Source of the DNA: Microplitis mediator | Lineage: Eukaryota > Arthropoda > Insecta > Hymenoptera > Braconidae | Reading direction: 5' to 3' | Length of the DNA stretch: 64,000 bases | Assembly (NCBI RefSeq): GCF_029852145.1 | Contig: NC_079975.1 | Span: 11,369,264 to 11,433,263 of the forward strand | Shown here: in pieces, positions 32,682 to 45,039 of the stretch | How the letters are laid out: each line of letters opens with the position of its first letter | Numbering within the stretch: position 1 is the first letter of the stretch | Notes under the pieces: generated by a model | What the model saw: only the letters and a program-made list of their open reading frames with translations | Database searches by the model: none | Told to the model about the DNA's origin: nothing | Program-made: the position numbers and the translations under genes

Positions 32682-32766
32682 CTAAATTGGTGACCCCGAC
32701 GTAATCTCTTTTTAAGGGAAGCGTCGAACACGTGCATTCCGCGAGTTCTCGCATCGTTTTACCGCG

Positions 32767-33586
32767 AATTTTAAGTGCATGTGGAAAAAATCATAGTTCA
32801 ACTTAAAAAACAAATTCTCGCTCAACCAAAAAAATTCTATGTTGTCCGCAGACCTAGCTGATTGAAAAATTCGATTTTCCCATTTAAATAACACGGAAAA
32901 AATTTTTTTTTTAGCTTTAAATATTTTTAATTCTTTAACAAATCAATAGATCGAATCGACTAATAAATATTTTTTTAGGAAATTGAACGTTCCACAAAGA
33001 AGGTCTCTTATCGTTTTTCGATAAATCCATCTGTTCAAAAGTTATTGGAGCTTGAAGTAAAGTTGGAGATCATTTTACTTTTCCAATAAAACTATCAGAC
33101 TTATCACAAAATGTTGCAGAATCTTTTTTGTTGACAATTTTATTCTCTACAAATTATTATACGTAAAGTTTTTTCAAATTCCGCATTGTTTTCTAGTTAT
33201 TTATATTTTAATGCTGAGCTGTTAAACTCGATCAGAACCACTTTTTTAAGAGCTTGAAATTAAAATGAAAATAAATAGAAAACAATGCGGAAATTGAAAA
33301 ACTTCACTGATCATAATTTCTAAAGAATAAAATTGTCAACAAAAAAATTTCACAACATTTTGTGATAAGTCTGATAGTTTCGCCGAAAAAGTAAAATTAT
33401 CTCCAACTTTACTTCGAGCTCCAATAACTTTTGAACAGATGGATTTATCGAAAAATGATATGATACCATTTTGTAGAGCATTCAATTTCCTACAAAAATT
33501 TGTACTAGTTTATTCGATCTATTGATTTGTGAAAGATTTAAAAATACTTAAAGCTAAAAAAAAAAGTTGCTCCGAAATGACGCATC

Positions 33587-33590
<4 letters not shown>
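32767..33590. mobile_element. Palindrome B1, left end lost
   Basis: Same family as the palindrome at 38935-39931: TTTTAAGTGCATGTGGAAAA matches its left arm, and the right end reads AGTTGCTCCGAAATGACGCATCCTAA. The arms face each other around 33235. The outer left arm (TTAGG... up to GAGCAAC) is replaced by the Gypsy element. Confidence 0.75.
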
Positions 33591-33623
<33 letters not shown>

Positions 33624-33625
<2 letters not shown>

Positions 33626-34455
33626 AGACAAATCCCTTTTTATGCTCGCGTTTTTAACCAGCAGCCACCAGAATTCGCGCGTTGAACCCTGGCTTAGGCT
33701 GGCCTCTACAAAATTTATAATTCACTTGGACAACGCAGATGGGTTCTCGCAAGAGAAGAACCCGCACTTGATCAAACCAAAAATCAATGAAACTCCTACT
33801 AAATTCCCTTTCGGCTATTTTATTTAGTTTATAGAAATAATTAACTTAAAATTGTCAAATTAGAGGATAAGGCAGAATACAGGCACAATGATTAAATAAA
33901 AATGGACAAGTTTATTACTGCCAATTATAACCATTGAATTACTGACAATAGTACGTAGTATTAATTTACAATAACAATATGGATCGACTGCTCTGTGGCG
34001 GCAACGGTTCCAGCGAAGTTGAGTGGGTGCGTGACATAATTTAAACTTACACTTAATATTATTATTTATAATAATACGCAATATTTAATATAAACGTTAG
34101 TTAATAGAATATTCACTTAACTAAATCTTAACTATACTTTTAATTACAAGAGATAAAATAGCAAGTAAATCGCTTATGAACTATTAATTAATTGTAGCAA
34201 ATAGTCGCTTATGAGATAATTGGAAATCGATTTAGCACATGCGCGCTTTAGGATCCAAGATCGAAGTGAATGACCGATAATTTTGGGCGTAGGACTAGCC
34301 TCGGGACTCTGTCCCCACTGCACCCTTGAAGACATGCGTCGACGTGATAATTACTCATGTGACCACGGCATTATGACTTGTGTAGTTTCAGACGGCAACG
34401 AGACGGGAAAAAATGGGAACCGCAAGGCTGAGGACCAAGATGATAATTCCCATAT
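33624..34455 (+). mobile_element. LTR, TGAGACAAATC family, copy 1
   Basis: TGAGACAAATC start after a (TA)n tract. Internal blocks match the complete copy at 47311-48189: CCCTGGCTTAGGCTGGCCTC, GGGCGTAGGACTAGCCTCGG and GGGAACCGCAAGGCTGAGGA. The terminal TTGTTTCA is missing, the element running into (TA)n near 34453. No internal coding region, so a solo LTR. Confidence 0.7.
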
Positions 34456-34471
34456 ATATATATATATATAT

Positions 34472-34862
34472 GGGGCATTCCATGCCAAACCACCGAGGTT
34501 TTGACCCGACCCCCTCGATTTCGCTGAAACTTTTTTATCATTTTTTATCCTACTAAAGACATTTTTCTGAATTTTTTCAGATTTTTTTACCCAACCCAAA
34601 AAAAGACGAATTTTTGAAAAAAACCGCTCTTTTTTTTTAAATTGCTATAACTTTCTCAAAAATTAATCTTTCGGCACTTTTTTTTTCTAAAATTTGTGTT
34701 TTTAAATGTAGTTTTCAGAAAAAAATACAAAATATTTTTCGGAAGTCACGATATATGAAATATTTCAGTTTTTTCAATAAAACCGATATTTTTTCGAAGT
34801 CCGACACCTTCGATTCTCAATTTTTTTGTCTCTACAAAAACTTCAACCAAGACAGTATTCTA
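34472..34862. mobile_element. Half palindrome A4 (GGGGCATTCC family)
   Basis: TGGGGCATTCCATGCCAAAC and about 390 bp after it match the arm of A1, including CTGAATTTTTTCAGATTTTT. Instead of the second arm there is a long (TA)n tract. Confidence 0.75.
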
Positions 34863-34982
<120 letters not shown>

Positions 34983-35559
34983 TATCTGTTACCCGCCAGC
35001 TTCACTAGGCCTTTTGTAATGTTCGGTGACTCGATATTTTGTTTTGATTGTTGATATTAATATCCTAGCATTTACCAATTTCAAACTTTGTAGATATTCG
35101 TATTTTTTTGAACTTTTTTATGTAGAAAAAATTCGTAAGTGGTTAACCCATAGGATAGAGTCAATTTTTAATACTCCAGCTAGTCCTATAACAATCAGCT
35201 TTATAAAAAAAAACACTATTGATTTTTGAGTAAAGTTTTAATAAAAAATTTATAGTTGTATCGCTGAAGCTGAAGCTAGCGGCCGTAATAAGTAGAGGCC
35301 ATCAATTTTTTGCCTGGCCGCTAACTTCAGCTTCATAATTGTATTGTTGTTGATTTACTTGTATCGTAACAAATCGTAATTTCAAATTTCAATATTGAAG
35401 CTCTTACGGTCGACATACAAAAATTTATAATTTACTCTTTCAAAAACCTACATAAATTTTATTTCGTTGAAAATAAAAGTTGACACCATTAATTTTCTTA
35501 TGTTGCAACCAATATGAATACAAAATTTACAATTCTTATGCCTTTTGTCAAAATTAAGA

Positions 35560-36305
35560 AAAATACATTTTTGACGCCCTCACAAACCACTGAAAGAGTC
35601 AATCTTCTAAAAAATAATTAGGCTATTGATTTTCTTGATTCGTAAATAACACTCATTTTTAGGTTCAGTTCTATAGGTCTTTAGGCTGGTAAACGTGAAT
35701 ACTTACAGTATTTACGCCTCAACAAACTCTATAGGAGTCGATTTCATAAAAAGAGTTCACTCTCGTGAATCCCTCATATCGAGCGTAAAATTCATTTTGA
35801 ATTTTCAGTCTGTGGGTCTTTGGATCAGAAATCATGATAAGTTTCATTTATAACGTCTTCGCAAACCACCAAGGAGGTTGATTATTTCAAAAAAATTTAC
35901 ACTATTTATTTTCTAACATCGTAGGTGATTTCCATTTCAAATTCCAAGTCCGCAGGTCCTTTCGCCGAACAACGTGAAAATGTTCATTTCTTACGCCCCC
36001 GCAAAGATTATTTGGAAAAAATTTACAATATTTATTTTTCGTATCAAAGGTACCATTCTTTTACAATTTCCGGTCTGTAGGTCTTTTTCCCTTTAAACGT
36101 AAAAACTGAAATATTTTACGCCCCCGAACAGCCCCACCGAAATCGTTTTTTTACAAAAAATTTACACTATTTATTTCCTCTTGTCGTAGGTGATTTTCAC
36201 TTCATATTTCGAATCTGTACGTATCTTTGTGAAAAAACGTGACAATTTTTATTTTTTACGTCCCTACCAACCCCTAGAATAATCGATTTTTTGAAACAAA
36301 ATTGA
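35560..36305. repeat. Diverged 140-bp satellite, about six units
   Basis: The phrase ACGCCCCCGCAAACC (with variants) recurs near 35573, 35714, 35853, 35992, 36119 and 36259. In each unit it is followed by AAAAATTTACACTATTTATT, a CGTAGGTGATTTTCATTTC block and GGTCTTT. Spacings are 141, 139, 139, 127 and 140 bp. No coding potential. It may begin somewhat earlier, from about 35400. Confidence 0.75.
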
Positions 36306-36601
36306 TAGTCTAAGAGCTACCAACGTTTTTAAGAGAGAATTTTAGGAAAGCTAATTTCTTGATATGTCTTTTCTTACGCTCTCTCGATTATCATGCCGGC
36401 CATCTGGCTGCCGGTAGACGTTGCGTTCCCTACTGCGCATAACACTTGAGCAGGTGGAAATATCGAATTTTCCAATAATTTTAGGAAGAATTTTTTTTTT
36501 TTCACTAATTTTTGAAAACTATAAACAACTAAATTATTAATGCCAGACATTTTTCTTATTGGTAGTAATGTGCCAAATGCCATTTTTCATAACAAAAAAA
36601 T

Positions 36602-37385
36602 CTAGGCGTCGGTTGACCCTGCGGGCCAGCCCCAAAACTTCCCGCTGTTTTCGAGCTCAAGGAACTTGAAAACTTTACTGTGAATATATTTTCGAGCTCT
36701 TCGAACTCAAAAATCTAATTACTTGGGATTATTTTTTATGAGCTTTTCAAGTTCTACCAAGTTCCGTATTTTGCTAAAGTTTGACAAGTTAAGAATCGAA
36801 AATTATTAATGAAGAAGCGGTTATCAAATTTTTATTCTCAATAATGTTCAATGAAATAAATGTATCGAGGCAGAAATCAATGTCAGTGATCAAAATCAAG
36901 ATTTGAGTGAGTTTTGACTTAAGTCAGAGCAATAATATATGAAATGTTCGAGAAACATATTGACAACAAGGTTTTCTCAATTTTTTGCTGATAATATGAT
37001 TTAAACTAAAGAACAAGTTAGATGATATTCTATGATGATCGAAAGAGACTATAAAGAGGAATAGTTGGTATAATTTCAGACACATTTAGTACATTATATT
37101 TTGATTTATCCGGAAAAAATAACGTTTAATGTTATTTTTTTAACTTTTCAGCGCTGATATCTTTTGAACTAATGAACCGATTTTGACGTTTGAGGTGGCA
37201 ATCAGTGCTTTTTTTTGAATTCTAGAGCTGATATAATTTTGAAATCGATCCGTCCTGCCGTTTTGAAGATATTTAGAAAAACCTGTTTTTTACCTTTTCT
37301 TTCTCCAATGATATCGCTCAAACAAATTAATCGATTGAGGTGGTTAAGGCGGCGATCGACGCGTTTTATCAAGTTCTGCGGCGGC
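36602..37385 (+). repeat. Dispersed repeat P, copy 2, truncated
   Basis: GGTTGACCCTGCGGGCCAGC then AACTTCCCGCTGTTTTCGAG, as in the other P copies. It runs to GCGATCGACGCGTTTTATCAAGTTC and then stops at unrelated sequence. The (CA)n part and right end are lost. Confidence 0.7.
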
Positions 37386-37518
37386 GCGTGATAGTATTCA
37401 AGATGGCGTCAGACTAAAGTCACATGTTTTCGCTTGTTGTGTTTTTTAATGTTTACGTTAAAATCTTTACTAACTTAGTAATATTATTTATTTATATTAT
37501 TATATTTATTATATATAT

Positions 37519-38927
37519 TGTGAAGTTACATTGCCGAAGGGATGGAGTTGAAGGTTGGAGTACGTGTAAGTCGGTGTGATAGTGAGAGAGAAAGTGAGTA
37601 TGTGTGTTGAGTTGAGTGTAGTAGAGAATGAGTTGAGGATATGGGGTATAAATGTGTATGATTAGTTAAGTGTGTTATAGAGTACGTGTATGGTACGGAG
37701 TATGTTTTGGAGTGTCTGTGTGATGAAGCGTGGATTTAACGGGGGAGGTCTAGCTGTGTCGCAGATAGTGGCCAATATAACGTGCCTCCCGACCAGTGAT
37801 GACGACTAGGCCTAGGCTTAGCCCTCGGGATTGACGTGGTGATCGCGGAGGTGCGACTGAGATGTCGCCGCCTCTTCGTGGTGGTACCCGGAGTTAGCTG
37901 GGGTACGTGTACGGTTATTGGGGGAATGGCAGGCCTCGTTTGCGATGCTCGAGGAAGCCAACAATTCGCTAACTTCGGATATCACGGGGAGTGACATTAC
38001 GGGAAGGCCCGTGAGTCCACGGCTTGTATGTTTGTGAAGGTAAGAATGGATGGAGAAGTGCGAATGTAGGATGGAAAGAGATGGAGTAGAGTAAGCGAGT
38101 TAGAGTGGGAGATTATCGTCAAACAGTTGTGCGAGTACCGTTGAAGAGAAAAGTTGAGACCTGGCGTCGATCGTGTACGAGTCGACCCAGTAGTCGAGTT
38201 TGGAGTCGGAAAGTAAGCGGTAGTGAGTCGGAGAGTCGCCACGGTGGACCTCGACCGCCACCCTAGACCTTTCGTTGTTTTGGAGCCGGTGGCTCTGGGT
38301 ATGGTGCTCTTGGAGCCGTCTGTCGTGATAGTTGTCGCAAATTACCGCATTATTTATTTATATTTTATTTTAGTTTCTCTTTCTTTTTAGTAGTGTATTA
38401 AGTTTGTGATTCGTCGTCGTCTAGAGGTTCCCGATGTCTTGCCCAGGTATTTATTTGCGTGATGGACCGAGAGTATTGGACCGCGGGTCTTTTGGGCCCT
38501 CCGCGTCGCTCTCGCGTTATCCTTATTACATTTTATTTAGTTTTGTTTTGTTATTTTATGTCTTTTAGATTAGTTAATTAATCGGCTTCTTTCGCATTGA
38601 AAGAACCGCGACCCTCTCTCCACAACCTAGCATACTGAGCGCACCAGGACATGCCGCTACCACCGGTCATGTCTCTCATCTCCAAAGGGTATAGTTTATA
38701 GGTTTTAATTTACGTGTACGTTTAGACCGGTTGCCGATACCGGAGAAATAAAAGTCGGCTGGCGCCCGTCAGGATCTGGAGGAGATGAGAGGGGTGATTG
38801 GTGGGCGAAGTGTAACGTAGCCCGATTTTGAGTTATTTGAGTTTTGAGTTTTTGGAGTAATTTTATTGAGTAAAAAGTTTTGAGTAAGTATTGGGTTTAA
38901 TTGAGTCATAAGAAAAATTACGTTACA
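37519..38927. mobile_element. Solo LTR candidate, 1.4 kb
   Basis: TGTGAAGTTACA at the left and ATTACGTTACA at the right, with ATAT on both sides (37515-37518, 38928-38931). It is GC-richer than its surroundings (37540-38830) and contains GGCTGGCGCCCGTCAGG near its 3' part. The inverted terminal match is short, so the left boundary is less sure than the right. The minus-strand frame 37997-38242 is Ser/Thr-rich and unrecognised. Confidence 0.5.
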
Positions 38928-38934
38928 ATATTTA

Positions 38935-39931
38935 TTAGGGTGCTTCATTTCAGAGCAACATTTTTTATTTTTAAGTGCTTGTGGAAAAAATCATAGTTCA
39001 ACACAAAAAAAAAAAATTTCGCGGAAGAAAAAAAATTCTATGTCGATTACAGACCTGGCTCATCGAAAAATTCGATTTTCCCATTTAAATAAAACGGGAA
39101 AAATTTTTTTTTTAGCTTTAAGTATTGTTAACTCATTAAACAAATCAATAGGTCGAATGGACTAATACATATTTTTGTAGAAAATTGAACGCTCTACAAA
39201 AATGGTCTCCTATCATTTTTCGATAAACCCATCTGTTCAAAAGTTATTGGAGCTCGAAGTAAAGTTGGAGATCTCTTTACTATTCCGGTGAAACTATCAG
39301 ACTTATCACAAAATGTTGTAGGATCTTTTTTGTTGAAAATTTTACTCTCTACAAATTATTATTTGTAAAGTTTTTTGAAATCCAGCATCGTTTTATAGTT
39401 ATTTCCATTTTAATGTCAAGCTCTTGAAATCGACCAGAACCACTTTTTTAAGAGCTTGAAATTAAAATGAAAATAAATAATGCGGAATTTAAAAAAATTT
39501 TACTGATAGTAATTTGTAGAGAATAAAATTGTAAACAAAAAAAATTCTACACTATTTTGTGATAAGACTGATAGTTTCGCCGAAAAAGTAAAAAGATCTC
39601 CAACTTTACTTCGAGCTCAAATAACTTTTAAACAGATGAATTTATCGAAAAATGATAGGAGACTTTTTTTGTAGAGCGTTCAATTTCCTACAAAAATATG
39701 TATTAGTCTATTTGATCTATTGATTTTTTTAATAAGATAACAATACTTAAAGCTGAAAAAAAATTTTTTCCCGTGTTATTTAAATGGGAAAATCGAATTT
39801 TTCGATGAGCTAGGTCTGTAATCGACATAGAATTTTTTTTCTTCCGCGAAAATTTTTTTTTTTGTGTTGAACTATGATTTTTTCTTCATGCACTAAAAAA
39901 AAAAATGTTGCTCTGTAATGAAGCACCCTAA
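38935..39931. mobile_element. Palindrome B2, TTAGGG...CCCTAA ends
   Basis: TTAGGGTGCTTCATTTCAGA is inverted as CTGTAATGAAGCACCCTAA. The arms are about 490 bp and face each other near 39435 (ACCACTTTTTTAAGAGCTTG). Landmarks such as TCGAAAAATTCGATTTTCCC appear in both arms. Flanked by TA-rich sequence. Non-coding. Confidence 0.85.
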
Positions 39932-39947
39932 TATTTATATATAATTA

Positions 39948-40445
39948 TTAGGGTGCTTTTTATTTTGCGACTATTTTTTTTTTGCTTCCATCCCGAAATT
40001 TTGTTGGAAATACCCCCTGAAAAATTCCCTGAGAGTTTGAGCTCTTAATATTAATATTAAGTATTCGACCAGAGCGTGTAAAGATTTCCCATTTAAAATA
40101 CACATAAACTTGGGTTTTTATTTTTTAAACTTCTATAACTCCACGGTATTTTATGATATCATCTCGCTTAAAGCCGGGATTTTCTCAAAAATAAATGCTC
40201 TACAAAAGTGCCCAATGTCGCGATGTAACTCAAACGGATGGAGTAGTATGGACCGCTGAACCGAATGTTTTCATAGAATTCTTGTTTTTTTCTCTCATTA
40301 TCTCATAAACAACAAGGCCTACAGAAAAAATGCAAATGACAACTTCATAGGAAATTTAATTTTCTACAAAAAATGCCCTTAGCACCGAATTACTCAGATT
40401 GATATTTTCTGAGATATTAGTCAAACAAAAAATCAATTTTTTTCT
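39948..40445. mobile_element. Half palindrome F, TTAGGG start
   Basis: TTAGGGTGCTTTTTATTTTG starts 16 bp after B2 ends. The body has the style of the other families (CCCATTTAAAATACACATAA, ACAAAAAATGCCC). No inverted partner arm was found; the reverse copy of Q follows. Confidence 0.55.
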
Positions 40446-40469
40446 AAGATATGATTCGACATTTATGGG

Positions 40470-41485
40470 ATTTCAATGCTACGTAAAATCCAATAATTAA
40501 TATCTTATGCGCCACCACTGACATCTTTTAGATCTCTTCGAAAAGGTATCAGAAAGATAACATTTTCTGATGTCTAAAAGATATCGGACCAATGATGTAA
40601 TAAAGTTATCTCTAATTAGATATGAGTTTGAGGTTACTTAATAATAATTAATATTTAATAATTTTTCGGTTTTCATTGTTCATTATTGATAAAAAAGTAA
40701 TTCATTCAAAATTATATAATAATTTAAATATAATTAATAATAATAATTTAGTTTTGATGATCATACTCATAATAACAATGATAATTATAATAATAATAAT
40801 AATCTTCAAATTCACTTCAACTTGTTTATCACCATGATCATTATTGTCACTTCTATTATCGCTTTTATTATTTCTACTATTCTTTTTAGTATAATCCAAT
40901 TGACATTTGCCATTAACTTCAAAGTTTGGAACCCTAATTAAGAAAAATTATTTGAAATAATTCAAATCAATTTGAAATAATTTAAAAATAATTTCAATCG
41001 ACTAACATACAGATATACACTTAGCATGGATTAAATTACTTTTCTTATTCAGGGTAATGATTGAGGTTCAATAATCTGAGGTTCCTAGAGGTTAGAATTG
41101 TTTATTGAAATATTTAAGAATTTTCGTAAACGTCCATTTTTTTGACTTATAGATAGTTCTTTAAATGTTTTTCGAAAGGTCATTTTTTATCAAACAATCT
41201 TTGCACGTATATCTATTTTGTAGATTAAACTAAACTAAACATAAAATATATAAATACCAAACGTCAGCTGATAGATTTAGGTTATGATCAAATGTTAACA
41301 AAAAGATATCATTTTGGCCTCATAAGGACATCTAGAGAAGTTATCATAACGTTATCTATTAGATCTCGATGAACCGATATCCATAAAAAGTTGTCGAAAC
41401 GATATCATTTGTCTGGCCTCTAAAAGATATCTATTGTCAGATAACACAATGATGCCTTTCTGACATGGATGCCGAACGGGTTTAT
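40470..41485 (-). repeat. Dispersed repeat Q, inverted copy
   Basis: Inverse of 23523-24776, from the ATATCTTTTAGA words to GACATGGATGCCGAACGGG. It contains the MITE of 24289-24411 (here 40932-41054) but not the MITE of 23895-24277. Confidence 0.75.
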
Positions 41486-42174
41486 TTGAATTAAAGTACA
41501 GTAGCACTCTGTTGTAATAATAATGAAATAAATGCATGCCAGGACTGGTTAGTGGTTAGGATGGTGGAAAAATACGCATATTTAAACATATAACAATATT
41601 TTTAATTGTCACAGCAAAAAATATCACTGGGTTACAAAATTAAATCGTTGATTTAATTGATAAACACTGTTAATTGTCTGAGCTCATGAATACGTAGTTG
41701 AATGAATGCAAATTGTAAAATTAAGTTCGAGTAATTGAGTTCGAGTAATTGATTTAAATAATTGATTTGAGTTTAGTTGAACACTGATTTGACTGTAAAA
41801 ATGTCATAATGAAAAGTAACATGAAATCAGAGGTTACCGAGCAAAGTAAATTATTGAAAACCTTTGTTATGTCCGACTTCACAACCTTTTTTTTTAATTC
41901 ATGTTAAACGCTCCAAAGGAATAAATATTCCATTTTCTCATAAGAAACCAGGAGTAGTTCAATTGCAGAGATTTCTTCGCCCGTCTTTTATTCCCTTATT
42001 CTTAGTCCCCACTTAGTAATAACTACGGTCACTCTAATGCGTAGCAACACCCACAATTAACATTGAGCTAAATGAAGTTCCGTCAACGGGACATCTCTTA
42101 CTATGTAAGACGTTGAAAACCCCCTCCTTCCCAAACTCGGACCCCCATGGTTGCACCTACAAAATTTTTCAAGA
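41486..42174. other. Intergenic, no gene seen
   Basis: AT-rich. A short run GAGTTCGAGTAATTGA repeats near 41726-41760. No open frame of note. Confidence 0.4.
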
Positions 42175-42540
42175 GCAAATTACTCTACCGAGCACCGGTT
42201 TGCTTTTCGGTTATCAGTTGATTAGTTTCAGCGAAGAGTCGCAATTTGGTACATAGTATCTTTTTAAAAATCTCTCAAATAATTTTATTCAGAAAATAAA
42301 ATTATCAAAACCAATTAAATAAATATATATACTATATATTTATAACAAATATACAAAACAAAGCAATTACTCTACCGAGCACAGGTTTGCATTCCGGTCA
42401 TTAGCTGAATTCAAAGTTTTCAGCAAAGAGTCATAATTCGGTACATAGTATCTTTCACAAATCGCGTACAATTTTATTCAGGAAATAAAATTAGCAAACC
42501 ACAAAATAAATATATATACTATTTATTTATAACAAAAAAA
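42175..42540. repeat. Tandem duplication, about 185 bp unit
   Basis: ATTACTCTACCGAGCAC and GGTACATAGTATCTTT occur once in each of two adjacent units (42175-42358 and 42362-42540), each ending in AAATAAATATATATACTAT. Confidence 0.75.
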
Positions 42541-42779
42541 AATTAAAAAAATAAAGAAAAAGTTATATAGCAGTGATATATAAAAATATATACAAAAAAA
42601 AAAAAAAATACACCGCTCAAAGAAAGCAAAAATAAAATCGCATCGCGAAGAAAAGTTTATAAAGAAAAAGAATATTTCAATAAAAAAAAAATAGTGTTAT
42701 CGGTTGTGAGTCAGTAGTTAAGTGTTTAATAGCACTGTTCAGTGCAACAAAATTTAAAAACCAATATTGTAACTAAAAG

Positions 42780-43020
42780 TGAATTTACATGCTTAAAAAT
42801 AAAAGAAATCACCTTTAAAGAGTACCATCTCTAATTCCGTTTAGGAAAATTAAAGGAATTTTGTTCCATTAAAGCACAACATTAACCACATAAAGAATAA
42901 GAAAATATCAGTGTATACTAAAGTGTAACAAATGTTTAAACATAAAAATAAAAGCCTTTAAAGAGTATCATCTCTAATTTCTTTTAAGAAAAATGGAGGC
43001 ATTTTTGTTTATAAAAGATT
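42780..43020. repeat. Second tandem duplication, about 155 bp unit
   Basis: TTTAAAGAGTACCATCTCTAATTCC (42815) and TTTAAAGAGTATCATCTCTAATTTC (42956), with AAACATAAAAATAAAAG-like sequence preceding each. Together with the block at 42175 and the GTAGGAAG donor-like site at 43250 this might be a non-coding leader or LTR, but I cannot assign it. Confidence 0.55.
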
Positions 43021-43921
43021 AAAGTTTAAAAGTTAAATAAAAGGAAAATCAAAGTAAAAGACTGTTTTTGTGCTTCATTAATTAAAATTAAGTTAGTTAA
43101 TATTGACCACCCTTCCTCGCTTGATCATTGCTTGCACAAGAGAAAGAGAAATCGTCAAACCAGTCCAAGGAACAAACCTCAGGAGTCCAAGGGTCTACTA
43201 CGAAAGAGTCCCCCAAGAAGAAAAATTATCAACGAGAATTATCACAGCAAAGGTAGGAAGTTTATAAGTGAATATTCTATCTTTCAAACCCAGTAACAAA
43301 TTTTCAATCAGCCTCAAAATTTAATTGGAAAAAGGACGCTGTAAATTCTAAATCGTATGTATCAATTTGCATTTTCTATATCCATCGACTTATGAAATTA
43401 ACTCATTTTTAGTTAACTTAGAATTAAAGGAAAACTTACATCGAAACGTATCCCTAAAATAAAATAAAATAAGGCTTGAATTAAACATTTAAGCCGAAAA
43501 TTGCATGGGTTAGTCCACTAGATACATAATAATTTAATTATTGAGTCTTAATAATAATGATCACAGAATTAAATGAAGTTAATGAGCGCATATTAAATTG
43601 CACTGAATTTAATTTATTTGTTGAACTCGTGGTAGCATGATTGCAGAGGCTACTGAGCGAAATATAACTGTTAATTTATTTAAAAATATTGAGCATAATG
43701 ATAATTAATTAATTGTAATATTGAGTCCTTTAATTATTTGAGCACTGGTAATAAGTAATTATTGAATGAAGTATGCACCTTTTTCTTTCCCGATGAATAA
43801 CCTCGTGGTTGATGATCGCTGAATTAGTTTAGTTCTTTGATAATTATTAATTGAGCTTTTATGCTTGCAATTATAAAAATAATTATATTTTTATAAAGCT
43901 TAATTATCACTGAACGCTTTT

Positions 43922-44062
43922 CCCTGGTTAAAGAAGAAAATTAGAAAGGATTAAGCCATGTAACGTGGCCATTTAAGAGAGGATTGGCAGTATTAAAAAG
44001 GATTAAAAATATTGAAAAATTAATTCTTTTTTGTCCTTTTTAATTCTCTTTTTTAATCAGGG
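43922..44062. mobile_element. MITE, CCCTGGTTAAAG ends
   Basis: CCCTGGTTAAAGAAGAAAAT inverts approximately as AATTCTCTTTTTTAATCAGGG. The interior repeats AAAGGATTAA on both strands. Belongs with the CCTGATTAAA family. Confidence 0.65.
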
Positions 44063-45039
44063 TTAATTAATTACTTTTATTCAATTACTCGTGATGAGCG
44101 CAAAATGAATTGATCAAATATAACAAGTGTTAGTACATGAATATACGTAAAACGAATGATAATGGCGTCGGTGTTCTCGACACGAGGCAGGAACATTCAA
44201 TGCGCATGCGCCGCACTGCGCTAGTCAAGTTTGAATTGACAGACACTAGGCCCCAGTAGGTGCTGCCTCTATTTGCCGAAGTGCAACTACATTCAAATTT
44301 GAAATGTAGTTGTGATTACGCAACACACTCAGTAAATAGTGCTGTTAAAAACATTTCATTTTTTAATAAATAATAATTTTTTATAAAAAAAAAATGTATT
44401 TTTGAGAACTAAATAAATAAACTTTTTTTAAATTTAAAGTATTGTGTAAAACCAATTATTTTATCATCTCAACTAATATTTTATGTCATGTAACCTATCA
44501 TCACGATGAAAAAAATTATGAGAACTGGCTTTTAAAACATTGCTCACTCAATAAAATTTAATCCGCAAAAAATTGTAAATGGAAAAAAATTGGCTGAAGT
44601 TGATTAAGAAATGGTTGGAGAAACTAATGTACCAGATTGTTTAATAATAAAACTGCTAGTGTAATAAGACGAACAAGTGTCACCAGTGCTCCATACAAAA
44701 TAAAATTAGAAGTATATCAGATTCAAATATATTTTTTGAATATTTATTTCACTTATCATTAACTATTAAATTTACTGTATCATTCATTTAGTATTTAATG
44801 TCATCTGAATAATTAATTGTAATTTTTATATTTTTTAGCTCGACAACAACAGAAATGTTATTAAAACATCTTGTACTTGTATTTCGCAAGCTGCTGCTAA
44901 ATGCAAGCACATATACGCGGTCATTCATTACATTAATGGAATGATAGTGGATTATCCGTGGAAAAAAAATAATATTTATAACCTGAATTAACAGACGTAT
45001 TCTTACAATTAATAACAGAACATTCAATAAAAGTTTTTA
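44063..45039. other. Intergenic with one short hairpin
   Basis: No gene seen. A locally GC-rich patch with GCGCATGCGCCGCACTGCGC lies at 44200-44220. A 29-bp near-perfect palindrome, CAACTACATTCAAATTTG and its inverse, lies at 44284-44312. Confidence 0.4.

Larger units (their letters stand above)
28400..32766 (+). mobile_element. Ty3/Gypsy retrotransposon, CsRn1-like, degenerate
   Basis: LTR-like ends 28400-28650 and 32431-32681 (251 bp each) start TGTGGCGTTGC (TATAGCG in the left copy). The primer site TGGTGACCCCGACG follows the left LTR at 28657 and matches the 3' end of tRNA-Trp, typical of the CsRn1 clade, as is the RT box YIDDILVAS. The polypurine tract AAAGGGAG precedes the right LTR. 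Gag-like, protease-RT, RNase H and integrase remnants follow in order, with at least five breaks. No envelope frame. The right LTR is followed by a second primer site and about 85 bp of leader, so it is the start of another, truncated copy. Confidence 0.85.
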
